The notes beneath the pieces are model-generated. The model did no database searches and was not told the origin of the DNA. It saw only the letters and a program-made list of their open reading frames with translations. A program made the position numbers and the translations under genes. Below are positions 1 to 6,957 of a DNA stretch of 24,899 nt, piece by piece. Positions within the stretch are counted from its first letter, which is position 1. Every line of letters begins with the position of its first letter. The DNA comes from an uncultured Clostridia bacterium. Lineage in GTDB: Bacteria; Bacillota; Clostridia; Oscillospirales; Ruminococcaceae. Where the stretch lies: the NCBI GenBank assembly GCA_947383835.1, contig CANDEV010000027.1:1-24899 (forward strand), given 5' to 3'.

Positions 1-1018
1 AACTTCCTTTTTCTGTTCTTGATTTCTTATAATATGCGCTGTGTGTCCACATCATAAACTCTGAATTACTTGACATTTTTTCAATTGTTTCTTTTGAAAT
101 AGTTTTTGAATATTTTTTGTACTCTGACATAAGGTTGTTCAAGACAATACCAAAATCGGGATGCATTGAAATATTTGATGAAAGCCTGCCATTATAACTT
201 TTCTGCATGGATCGAAGTTGCTCAAAGCTCACCTTTGTATCTAACATTGCTTCTCTTAGATCGCGGTCATTAAAATCGTTTAAGCTGAAAATTTCGCTGA
301 TCCAATTATTCACATGACCGCCAACTCCGCACATTTCCATTTCATTTGTCATTTTATAAAAATCACGGAAAGTAATTTCACCCATAGCAGGATATTTTTC
401 CATTATGCTCTGACGAACCTGCTCATCGGTAGCCTTTTCACCGTATAATGCTTCCCGCCTTAATTGACGCATTTGACTTGCTCTTTCAGTATAATCATCA
501 CTGAGACCGCAAACCTTTGCTATCTCTGTTTCAAACTTATCGCAAAGTTCCATATACGGATCATTCTGCATAGGTGATGTATATGTTATTGCTAATGCAT
601 CAAGAAAATTTTTTCCATAGCAATGCTGATATTTCTCATAGATAGTTTTATATTTTTCTGCATTATTCATATTTGTGTAGTCTGAACTTTTAGTAAGCAA
701 ATCATAATCCCTTTGATTTGTAAAATCGAAACAGGAACTTTTATACCTCATGCCAAAATTTATTTGACGATTTTGATAAGCAATTATGGGGTCATTAGGA
801 TCTCCTTGAACACAACTTGTGTATCCTTCGTTTCCAGTATAGTATGTATAATCTGTTATTTCCACGTTTGCTATATCAGATTTATTCAGACAATTATTGC
901 GATATTTCTCCTGTCTTTTCAGTGATTCTTCAAAGCTTTCATCGTGTATGCTTCCATTAGAGTAAAACCCACTTTTGTGGGATGTATAGTATATTGGTAT
1001 GTTTTCATAAATTTTCAT
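1..1018 (-). CDS. Unknown protein, 3' end beyond window (partial)
   Basis: An uninterrupted reading frame of 339 codons runs from an ATG at 1018 off the left edge. A strong ribosome site (TTGGAGGAG) lies 5 nt before the ATG. The product starts MKIYENIPIYYTSHKSG and has no signal peptide or membrane segment. It is soluble and rich in Asn, Tyr, Ser, Lys and Glu, with a helical, charged second half. I recognise no domain. It is the last visible gene of the minus-strand series that starts with the ECF sigma factor at 4598, but 92 nt and a strong hairpin separate it from the gene before. Its start, a short Asn/Tyr/Ser-rich stretch with no leader, recalls the 1536-2243 and 4998-5918 products. Function unknown. 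Confidence 0.85.
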   Translation of the reverse strand, partial: MKIYENIPIYYTSHKSGFYSNGSIHDESFEESLKRQEKYRNNCLNKSDIANVEITDYTYYTGNEGYTSCVQGDPNDPIIAYQNRQINFGMRYKSSCFDFTNQRDYDLLTKSSDYTNMNNAEKYKTIYEKYQHCYGKNFLDALAITYTSPMQNDPYMELCDKFETEIAKVCGLSDDYTERASQMRQLRREALYGEKATDEQVRQSIMEKYPAMGEITFRDFYKMTNEMEMCGVGGHVNNWISEIFSLNDFNDRDLREAMLDTKVSFEQLRSMQKSYNGRLSSNISMHPDFGIVLNNLMSEYKKYSKTISKETIEKMSSNSEFMMWTHSAYYKKSRTEKGS

Positions 1019-1050
1019 TATAACTCCTCCAATTAGCTGTTGTGATAATT

Positions 1051-1086
1051 TGTACTGTTCATTGCTGTGAAACAATGAACAGTACA
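1051..1086 (-). other. Perfect 14-bp intercistronic hairpin
   Basis: The arms TGTACTGTTCATTG and CAATGAACAGTACA are exact inverted copies around an 8-nt loop. No T-run follows on the minus strand, so this is not a standard intrinsic terminator. It lies between two co-directional genes and could be an mRNA processing or stability element, an attenuator, or an operator. Confidence 0.6.
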
Positions 1087-1110
1087 TTAATATTCAAAAA
1101 GAATTATAGT

Positions 1111-1539
1111 TTATGATAATGCTGGAAGAATAATTTGTATTGTATTTGAACATGACATTGTTTCTGTAGGTAAATATTTTATTTCAAAAAGTGTCGTATC
1201 AGTTTCACTCAAAAATGCTGTAACATTAACGTCACTATAAGTTGTAGTATACCAATCTCCGCCATTAAATCTGAAAACCATTTCTGGTGTTAAATTATAT
1301 AACACACCATTTTCGTAGAAAACGTCATCTGGAGTATTGGGATTTCGTCCATATAACAAAATAGGAACATAATTACTTGCTGGTTCTGTATCAGTTGCTG
1401 AATATCTTATAAAAATGCAATCACTGCTTCCTGTTGGTATATCTCTATAAAATTTTATATATGAATAATAACAAAATGAGGCTGCTGAACATATATGTTG
1501 CGACCTCATTTTATTAAGCTTGAAAAACAAAAATATCAC
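1111..1539 (-). CDS. Small unknown protein, start doubtful, possibly truncated
   Basis: A 142-codon frame opens with a GTG that overlaps the TGA of the upstream gene (GTGA), a pattern typical of translational coupling. There is no clear ribosome site of its own. The nearest in-frame ATG is at 1509. The first 30 residues look unlike a normal start. From about residue 32 on, the chain is rich in Thr, Tyr, Val and Asn (for example NGGDWYTTTYSDVNVTAF), as in an exported beta-sandwich, yet no in-frame signal peptide is present. A different frame near 1495 encodes a short hydrophobic stretch, MFSSLILLLFIYKIL, so a frameshift that separated a leader from the mature part is possible. Function unknown. 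Confidence 0.5.
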   Translation of the reverse strand: MIFLFFKLNKMRSQHICSAASFCYYSYIKFYRDIPTGSSDCIFIRYSATDTEPASNYVPILLYGRNPNTPDDVFYENGVLYNLTPEMVFRFNGGDWYTTTYSDVNVTAFLSETDTTLFEIKYLPTETMSCSNTIQIILPALS

Positions 1540-2243
1540 TGAAAAATCTTACAAAGAACAGTCCGAGTGTTCTCCAAGCTGCGCTGCCAGTTATCAAGCA
1601 CCTCGTCAGAGTATCTGAACTCGCTGCTATAACGAAGCCTGTCAATTATTTCCAAACGTTTTTCCATGTACTCGTCCCATGTGTATGTTTTTCCATCCTC
1701 GAAATCGGGACGTGATATTTTCGCATTACGCTGATTAAATTCTCGAAGCTTTTCAGGGGTAAGCTCCCAAATGTTACATGGAATATTAAAGGCTTTTATA
1801 CAGCCGCCCGAAGCGTAAAGTGCATCGTTTTTAGAAATAATATTTTTTTCGGCAAGCTCGTCAAAAAGTGATTTAGTTTGTTCGTTGCCGTAGTAATTGA
1901 TACCCTCAAGCAAAACTGTTTTTCCGTTTTTGTCTCTGCCGATTCCGCTTATGCCTTGACTTGATGTTTCCATATTTTCAGCGGTAAATCCATTTCCGTA
2001 TTTGTTGCGGAAATATTCAATATCCTCATCTGAAAGAGAATTGGCAGGAGCTGTGCTGACCGAAACACCCGTCATTTCCTCCATGACCTGCAATGGATCG
2101 ACATCTTTCAAAATAAAAACTTTTTTTTCTTCGGGATTAATTTCCTCATTTGAAATACAGAAATCCTCGCCAGAAGTTCCTCCAATGTGTGGAGTATACG
2201 CATATACTGCCGAATTGGTTGATGTTATGTTTGATATTTCCAT
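1536..2243 (-). CDS. Unknown soluble protein, 235 aa
   Basis: Starts at ATG 2243, 18 nt after the stop of the secreted-protein gene upstream. A ribosome site (AAAGGAG) lies 13 nt before the ATG, farther than usual. The product begins MEISNITSTNSAVYAYTPH, with no signal peptide, then is acidic and mainly helical. An Asp/Glu-rich middle is followed by a C-terminal part rich in Trp, Arg and Tyr (TWDEYMEKRLEIIDRL). No domain is recognised. The first residues resemble those of the 4998-5918 product (MKVDNVNINSGALWNG), hinting at a shared N-terminal signal or partner. It belongs by position and strand to the ECF sigma/DUF4367 cluster. Confidence 0.85.
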   Translation of the reverse strand: MEISNITSTNSAVYAYTPHIGGTSGEDFCISNEEINPEEKKVFILKDVDPLQVMEEMTGVSVSTAPANSLSDEDIEYFRNKYGNGFTAENMETSSQGISGIGRDKNGKTVLLEGINYYGNEQTKSLFDELAEKNIISKNDALYASGGCIKAFNIPCNIWELTPEKLREFNQRNAKISRPDFEDGKTYTWDEYMEKRLEIIDRLRYSSEFRYSDEVLDNWQRSLENTRTVLCKIFQ

Positions 2244-2261
2244 AAGAATACCACTACTCCT

Positions 2262-2834
2262 TTACGCAATTTGTGCACATCCAATATGTCCTCCTGCCCA
2301 TAATGTTCCACCATCGTTATAAGTTGCAATTAAACTATATGGAATAGTTTTTGAATATGGTATGTCTCTTACTGTGTAAAATGCCATATAATGCTGACTG
2401 TCATTTGATTTTGAGTATACGAATTGACCATCAACTGCCAGTTCAATTTTTCTTACATTTGGGTCATACAAATAATCTATTTGAATTACCCAAGCATTGC
2501 AGTTATACTCCGTATATTTTGCTTGGGAATTTAAACTTACGTATATATTTGCAAAATCTGCACCACCAGAAAAATATTGTGTATATGACATATACTCTGT
2601 ATATGCTTTAGTAATATCACCTACACTTTCGTCATATATGGCAGGTATTGCATATATGCGCGTAATTCCAAAGGTTCTTGTCGCAGCTTGGGAAGCAATA
2701 TCGGTACCGAGGTTTGAAATGATTTCTATGTTTGCTTTACCAACTTGGTTATCCGCACTCACGGGACTTACCAAACACATACACGAAATAACCGCGCAAA
2801 GAATAACCGATACAATTTTTCTCACTTTTTTCAT
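2262..2834 (-). CDS. Secreted protein of unknown function, 190 aa
   Basis: Starts at ATG 2834 with AAAGGA about 11 nt upstream. Residues 1-27 form a classical Sec signal peptide: basic MKKVRK, a hydrophobic core, then VSPVSA before the likely cleavage site. The mature chain of about 163 residues is rich in Tyr, Ile, Asn, Ser and Gly and lacks membrane segments. This suits an extracellular beta-rich fold, with strand-like blocks such as WVIQIDYLY and IPYSLIATYNDGG. It ends GGHIGCAQIA. It follows the 138-aa secreted protein by 34 nt and is probably co-transcribed with it. No family recognised; target or effector of the ECF system is inference from position. Confidence 0.85.
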   Translation of the reverse strand: MKKVRKIVSVILCAVISCMCLVSPVSADNQVGKANIEIISNLGTDIASQAATRTFGITRIYAIPAIYDESVGDITKAYTEYMSYTQYFSGGADFANIYVSLNSQAKYTEYNCNAWVIQIDYLYDPNVRKIELAVDGQFVYSKSNDSQHYMAFYTVRDIPYSKTIPYSLIATYNDGGTLWAGGHIGCAQIA

Positions 2835-2868
2835 AAATAATCAAATCCTTTCATTTTAAACATTAAAT

Positions 2869-3285
2869 TTACTTACTTATGTCCTCAACAATCTCATAAT
2901 CCGTACCGCTGTAAACATATGCAACTGTTCTAACACGGTAAGTTCCGCTGACAAGATTGCTCTTGCTGTTGCTCATGTAAAGAGTGTTGGTGTATGATGT
3001 CTTGTTCCAAAGGGAAACTATTTCCCAACTTCCGTTTACTTCTTTTTCAAGATATTGTGTTGCAACAATTTTGGTTACTGTCGGCATTCCCTTAATTGTA
3101 CTTGCACAAGTGGCTTTACCGTTGTTTATGTACAAATCGGTGTTGATTGAATTTAAATAAGCATATCTCGGCTGAACAGTTTTGGTTATTACCGTATCCT
3201 GCTCTGCTTCTGCGCTGACCAACACAACAGAAAATGCCGTCATTGAAATTACAGACGCTAACAAAAAACTAATCAGCTTCTTCAT
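2869..3285 (-). CDS. Small secreted protein, 138 aa
   Basis: ATG 3285 is preceded by AAAGGAGG with a 9-nt spacing. Residues 1-27 are a Sec signal peptide ending VLVSAEAE. The mature part of about 110 residues looks like a single small beta-sandwich: alternating polar and hydrophobic strands, with TYRVRTVAYVYSGTDYE near the C-terminus. Small secreted beta proteins of this kind are common in Clostridia; it may fall in one of their DUF families, but I cannot name it with confidence. A 91-nt gap separates it from the DUF4367 gene upstream. No convincing promoter was seen there, so read-through or an ECF-type promoter are both possible. Confidence 0.85.
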   Translation of the reverse strand: MKKLISFLLASVISMTAFSVVLVSAEAEQDTVITKTVQPRYAYLNSINTDLYINNGKATCASTIKGMPTVTKIVATQYLEKEVNGSWEIVSLWNKTSYTNTLYMSNSKSNLVSGTYRVRTVAYVYSGTDYEIVEDISK

Positions 3286-3376
3286 TGAACTATACCTCCT
3301 TTCACTAAATTAAAAGACTGTTTACCGCCTTTACTTATATAATCAAATTTAGTTGAAAAAGGATACAGAATTTAAA

Positions 3377-4060
3377 TTATTCTATCTTTTGCACAGAATT
3401 TGTTATATCAATTAGTATATTTTCATCAACATTTCCAACAATTTCAAAAATATAGTCACCATTATCCCAAGCAATATAATAATCATTAACCATATCAACC
3501 ATAAAACCCTCATTGCCGTTTATGTAAATTCGTTCCATTTCATATCCCTCGGTATTTACATTTACATCATATCGAGATTTAATATACTGACTAAAAATAA
3601 TACGCTGTTGACCGTTTCTGTATTCTGTCATTAGCAAAGGGATTCCTTCAGCATTATCATTTTGAAATACAATTTCAAACCCGTCGGGTATGTTTGTTAT
3701 AACATAAATATCTTCAAAGCTTTCGGGCGCAGTATCGTCCTGTATAGTCTGTACTTCTGTATGTGTATCGAAAATTTCGGTTATAAAGCGTATAAAAGCC
3801 TCACGAAGCGCGCTTACGCTTATTACTGTAGTAGACAAAATGATAATTACAGTAACCATAATTGTAACAGTACGTCTTAAAGGAGTTCGTATCATCGGAA
3901 AATAAAAGCTTTTTTGCCGCCGTATCAGCCGCGCCATTTTCCTTTCAAACTTTTTAGAAAATGTATGCTGTATAATCGTTTCCTCCGAAAAATCAATATA
4001 ATCCTCGCCAAAATTCTTAATTGTATTTTCTAAAAAAACATCAAACTGTTTGTCCGTCAT
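3377..4060 (-). CDS. DUF4367-type membrane protein, likely anti-sigma factor
   Basis: The start is the ATG at 4060: GGAGG lies 9 nt upstream, whereas a TTG at 4069 in the same frame is too close to it. The product (227 aa) has a cytosolic N-terminal part of about 60 residues with a very basic stretch (KMARLIRRQK), one membrane helix at about 64-84, and an extracellular domain of about 140 residues. That domain reads as DUF4367, with the hallmark start ITNIPDGFEIVFQND. The gene overlaps the ECF sigma gene by 20 nt, the usual arrangement for a sigma factor and its membrane-anchored regulator. The anti-sigma role is inferred from topology and coupling. No zinc-finger (HxxxCxxC) anti-sigma motif is visible. 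Confidence 0.85.
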   Translation of the reverse strand: MTDKQFDVFLENTIKNFGEDYIDFSEETIIQHTFSKKFERKMARLIRRQKSFYFPMIRTPLRRTVTIMVTVIIILSTTVISVSALREAFIRFITEIFDTHTEVQTIQDDTAPESFEDIYVITNIPDGFEIVFQNDNAEGIPLLMTEYRNGQQRIIFSQYIKSRYDVNVNTEGYEMERIYINGNEGFMVDMVNDYYIAWDNGDYIFEIVGNVDENILIDITNSVQKIE

Positions 4061-4598
4061 AAGATTCAACCTCCGATAACTTGTTTTTAATCATAGCTTT
4101 TCCCCTGTACAGCCTGATTTTGGCATTTTCAAGACTTATGCCAAGCGACCTTGCGATTTCCTTGTCGGGCAGGTCATAAAAGTACTTTAAAATCAATACA
4201 TCCGCATATTTCTCGTCAAGTGTTTTGATAAGCGTCATTAGTTTTTGTTGTGCAACCTTATCCTCGGTATCAATTTCAATATTCTGTAAATCGGGAATAT
4301 TGTCCTCTATTTCTTCAATGCAGACCTCTTTTTTACGCTTGTTATAAATTCGACGAGAAGCGTTCCTTACTATAATAATCAAATAATTTCGGATTTGGAT
4401 ACATTTTCTGCCCGAAATCTTATTCATATTTCTTGCCAAAGACAAAAAAGCGTCATGAACAGCGTCTTCCGCAAGATCAATATCATCTAAAATTTGATGT
4501 GCTACTGTGATAAGCGTAGGCTTAAATTGATTATATAGTTCCTCAAATTTACTTTCTTCCTCTGGATTGTCAAGCATTGCAAGATAAATTCCGAGCAT
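4041..4598 (-). CDS. ECF-family RNA polymerase sigma factor (sigma-70 family)
   Basis: A 185-aa protein of normal ECF length. Region 2 (about residues 20-88) holds the pattern AEDAVHDAFLSLARN followed by RNYLIIIVRNASRR. Region 4 (about 128-172) holds LDEKYADVLILKYFYDLPDK and a helix-turn-helix, EIARSLGISLENAKIRLYRG. The start at ATG 4598 has AGGAAAGG about 8-10 nt upstream. It directs RNA polymerase to target promoters, probably in response to an envelope signal sensed by the overlapping DUF4367 protein. It leads the minus-strand series and has its own sigma-A promoter at 4634-4662, so its basal expression need not be autocatalytic. Confidence 0.93.
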   Translation of the reverse strand: MLGIYLAMLDNPEEESKFEELYNQFKPTLITVAHQILDDIDLAEDAVHDAFLSLARNMNKISGRKCIQIRNYLIIIVRNASRRIYNKRKKEVCIEEIEDNIPDLQNIEIDTEDKVAQQKLMTLIKTLDEKYADVLILKYFYDLPDKEIARSLGISLENAKIRLYRGKAMIKNKLSEVESYDGQTV

Positions 4599-4633
4599 AG
4601 TAAACGTCCTTTCCTGAAAATTCCGTTAATATA

Positions 4634-4662
4634 ACTATACTCTAAATCGTGGAAAATTGCAA
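4634..4662 (-). promoter_or_regulatory. Sigma-A promoter of the ECF operon
   Basis: On the minus strand TTGCAA (4657-4662) and TATAGT (4634-4639) are separated by exactly 17 nt. The ECF sigma ATG lies 36 nt downstream of the -10 box. Confidence 0.75.
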
Positions 4663-4691
4663 GCGGTTTTACAGAAACGCCGATATTTTGA

Positions 4692-4811
4692 CATGAACGT
4701 AAAACCAAAATACTTTTGAAGCATCTGCCCGACAGCGTATTTGACGGAATACGCAGCGAACCGCGTTTTAAAGCTGTTGAAAAACTGCTTGCCGACAAGG
4801 CTGAGCCTTGA
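4692..4811 (+). pseudogene. 3' remnant of an unidentified gene
   Basis: A 39-codon open stretch without a start codon, between TGA at 4689 and TGA at 4809, reads like the C-terminus of a real protein: ILLKHLPDSVFDGIRSEPRF, then KAVEKLLADKAEP. The amphipathic helical pattern and codon use fit coding sequence. Nothing upstream continues it, since the ECF promoter starts within 30 nt. Its last five codons lie in the dispersed repeat that starts at 4793. I read it as the tail of a gene removed by deletion. The parent family is not recognised. Confidence 0.5.
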
Positions 4812-4883
4812 CCCTTGTTCTGCACCAAAGTAAAATACGGTATACCTTTACTTACTAAGCCCCTATCAAGGGGCGGGTAAAAT
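4793..4883 (+). repeat. Dispersed hairpin repeat, copy 1 (91 bp)
   Basis: The left 24 bp (4793-4816, core GGCTGAGCCTTGACCC) are identical to 10067-10090. The right 24 bp (4860-4883, core CCCCTATCAAGGGGCGGG) are identical to 10316-10339. The middle is diverged. The right end folds into a CCCCT/AGGGG hairpin. The left end supplies the stop codon of the gene remnant. Confidence 0.8.
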
Positions 4884-4908
4884 ATCAGAATTTTTTTGAA
4901 AAAAATCC

Positions 4909-4935
4909 TAAAGTTTTTAAATTTGCTGCCGATAT
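4909..4935 (+). promoter_or_regulatory. Sigma-28 (FliA/SigD)-type promoter
   Basis: TAAAGTTT, 11 nt, then GCCGATAT. The known FliA/SigD consensus is TAAAGTTT-N11-GCCGATAA, so 15 of 16 positions match at the exact spacing. It lies 62 nt before the ATG of the 306-aa protein gene. A sigma-A promoter is not evident here. Confidence 0.75.
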
Positions 4936-4997
4936 ATATATTAGGTGCAAGTGTGCGGAAAAGTCTTGCGGACATTGAATAATCGGAGGCTGCAAAC

Positions 4998-5918
4998 ATG
5001 AAGGTAGATAACGTCAATATTAATTCGGGTGCGCTGTGGAACGGCGAGCCTGCCGGACGCAGGGGAGAAAGGGTTGAATTTAATAGCGAAAGACCCGTCA
5101 ACGCGGATAAATTTGTGCTGAATTTACCGACCTCCGAGGTCGTATACAAAAGGCAGGAATTTGTCACCGATGAGAGCATGGGCGAGGGCTGCGCCTTTTG
5201 CTATACCTATATGGAAAGGACGCTTTTATTTGAAAAAGGCGGCATAACCTTTATGTCGGGCGGCAGCAGGGACGGTTATTTTGTTCTTAACGTCGATAAA
5301 AACGACAGTACATTCGGCAGCAGCGGAGCGTGTCTGAATGACATAGGGAAAGCCGTTGAGGAAACATGGGAACGCATTGAACGGTCTTTGGAGCAAACCA
5401 CGGTAAGCGGCAGTCTGTCGGCTTCGGTAACGTCAAACGGTCAGACGGCGGGCGTTTCCGCGGCTTTCGCGGCACAGAGCACGATGTACAAATATTCAAG
5501 CGCAAAGGTGACTGCGGGAACTGTTGCGTACAAAAACGGCGCGGTCGGAAAATATCTCGGAAGCTCGCTTTCGACCCGCGAAATATACAATAAATGCGCG
5601 GTATTTCTCGCGGAAGCGTTCGGAGAAAAAGGCTCCGATTTAGCCCTTAGCGAAAAGGCCTTTAACGAGCTTTTCGGTAAATCGGACGATGAAAAAACGT
5701 CACCTGACAAGACGGCGCAGAAACAAGAAAATCTGAAAAATCAGCTTGACAGGCTCAAAGATTTTATGGAAAGAAATTTATCCGCAGTACGCAAAAAAGC
5801 CCCCGATTGCGGAGGTCTGAAAAGCTTTGCGGATACTTACTCGAAGCTTGCGGCGTATCAATATTCGGATATAGCCTCGCTTGCGGAGAAAATATTCGCT
5901 TTAAGTACGGTAAATTAA
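4998..5918 (+). CDS. Unknown protein under a sigma-28-like promoter, 306 aa
   Basis: ATG 4998 has GGAGG 8 nt upstream. The product begins MKVDNVNINSGALWNG, with no signal peptide or membrane segment. An N-terminal domain of about 125 residues contains one CxxC (GCAFCYTYM) and Gly-rich turns (FMSGGSRDGYF). A Ser/Ala/Thr-rich middle (about 130-180, SGSLSASVTSNGQTAGVSAA) and a helical, Lys/Glu-rich C-terminal third follow, the latter possibly coiled coil. No family recognised. The sigma-28-type promoter and FlgM-like first residues suggest membership of a flagellar or chemotaxis-type late regulon, or a substrate of a flagellar-type export route. That is inference: no flagellar gene is in the window. 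Confidence 0.88.
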   Translation: MKVDNVNINSGALWNGEPAGRRGERVEFNSERPVNADKFVLNLPTSEVVYKRQEFVTDESMGEGCAFCYTYMERTLLFEKGGITFMSGGSRDGYFVLNVDKNDSTFGSSGACLNDIGKAVEETWERIERSLEQTTVSGSLSASVTSNGQTAGVSAAFAAQSTMYKYSSAKVTAGTVAYKNGAVGKYLGSSLSTREIYNKCAVFLAEAFGEKGSDLALSEKAFNELFGKSDDEKTSPDKTAQKQENLKNQLDRLKDFMERNLSAVRKKAPDCGGLKSFADTYSKLAAYQYSDIASLAEKIFALSTVN

Positions 5919-5923
5919 ATCGG

Positions 5924-5950
5924 CAAATTTTTAATGCTCCCTGTCGATAT
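5924..5950 (+). promoter_or_regulatory. Second sigma-28-type promoter (weaker match)
   Basis: CAAATTTT, 11 nt, then GTCGATAT: 6/8 and 6/8 matches to the FliA/SigD boxes at the same 11-nt spacing as the copy at 4909. It sits in the 84-nt gap before the 301-aa protein gene. Confidence 0.55.
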
Positions 5951-6002
5951 GTAAACTAATATAAGCATATGCAGGAAACATGAGGGAAAGGAGTATGCGG
6001 CA

Positions 6003-6908
6003 ATGCTGGACATTAAATCAACCGATCTTTATTCGGTAAACAGTTACCTTAAAAATATGGATATGCAGAACAAGTGGGAGCAGAAGCAGCGGACGGGAAA
6101 CTACAAAGCCGACGGTATAAAAAGCGCAAGCGAATGGGCTGAAAAGCAGCGGGACACATTTGAAAAAAAAGAACGGGAAAATGACCGCGACACGGTTCTT
6201 GACAGCATTAAAAACAAAGCCGCTTACGGCGGATATTTGACGGCAAGCGAGCTGCAATATCTTAAAAGCAAGGATGAGGCTGCTTATCAGCGGGCGGTAA
6301 CTGCGGAAAACGAGCGGAAGATCTATGAGCACGAGCTTAGAATGTGCCGCACCAAGGAGGACGTCCAGAGGTACAAAATGCACCATACTGCGTACTCTGC
6401 CGAAAGGGTAAAATCCGCTGTGAACGACGCGTCCATGTCTGAGGATGAAAAGCTGGATTCGGTAATGGGTGAATTTCAAAGAATGTCGGCGGTCAATAAG
6501 GCTGAGCGTGACTTTATAAGAAGCGGCGAGTATTCAAAGCTGCCCTCGCAGGCTGAGAAACTCAAGGCGGAACGCGACCTGAAGCGCGCCCAAAAGGAGG
6601 AAAGCCGCGCCGCAGCGGAAAAGCGCGCGGAGAAAAAGGCGGAAGCCAAGGAGCGTGCTGAAAAGGCAAGACAAAAAAGGAAAGAGGAAAAAGCTAAGGC
6701 CGAGGGCAAAAAGGTCAGGAGTCTCAGCAAAAAGAAGAGAAAATTCAAGGCTAAAAAGGCGAAGTACACCACAGCGCAGGCGCAGAATACGAACGAAGCA
6801 AGGAAAGTCCGCCGCGCCAACGCAAAGGCTGATTACGAGATGACCAAAGGCTATGAGGCAAGGGCGGTAATCGCAGGTTCTTCGGGCGGACTTGACATAA
6901 AGGTATAG
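6003..6908 (+). CDS. Unknown highly charged coiled-coil protein, 301 aa
   Basis: ATG 6003 is preceded by GGAAAGGAG with a 9-nt spacing. The chain begins MLDIKSTDLYSVNSYLKNMD, without a signal peptide. Residues of about 45-190 are helical with Lys/Glu periodicity. Residues of about 190-275 are extremely basic and Ala-rich (for example KRAEKKAEAKERAEKARQKR and SLSKKKRKFKAKKAKYT), suggesting a long coiled coil or a nucleic-acid or polyanion-binding tail. The last residues (AGSSGGLDIKV) are mobile. It lies directly behind the 306-aa gene with a similar sigma-28-like promoter, so the two are probably co-regulated. No function can be named. Confidence 0.88.
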   Translation: MLDIKSTDLYSVNSYLKNMDMQNKWEQKQRTGNYKADGIKSASEWAEKQRDTFEKKERENDRDTVLDSIKNKAAYGGYLTASELQYLKSKDEAAYQRAVTAENERKIYEHELRMCRTKEDVQRYKMHHTAYSAERVKSAVNDASMSEDEKLDSVMGEFQRMSAVNKAERDFIRSGEYSKLPSQAEKLKAERDLKRAQKEESRAAAEKRAEKKAEAKERAEKARQKRKEEKAKAEGKKVRSLSKKKRKFKAKKAKYTTAQAQNTNEARKVRRANAKADYEMTKGYEARAVIAGSSGGLDIKV

Positions 6909-6957
6909 CAGCGAGGAATGACGTATACGCAGTGCAAAATCAAAGGGATGAATAAAA

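Noticed and set aside
3286..3376. ECF-type promoter before the 138-aa secreted protein
   Set aside because: A CAAC motif and A/T-rich tract are present, but without a known recognition sequence for this sigma factor the match is not supportable.
4502..5179. A 225-codon minus-strand frame
   Set aside because: It crosses the ECF promoter, the repeat, the sigma-28 promoter and the start of the 306-aa gene; it has no ribosome site and poor composition.
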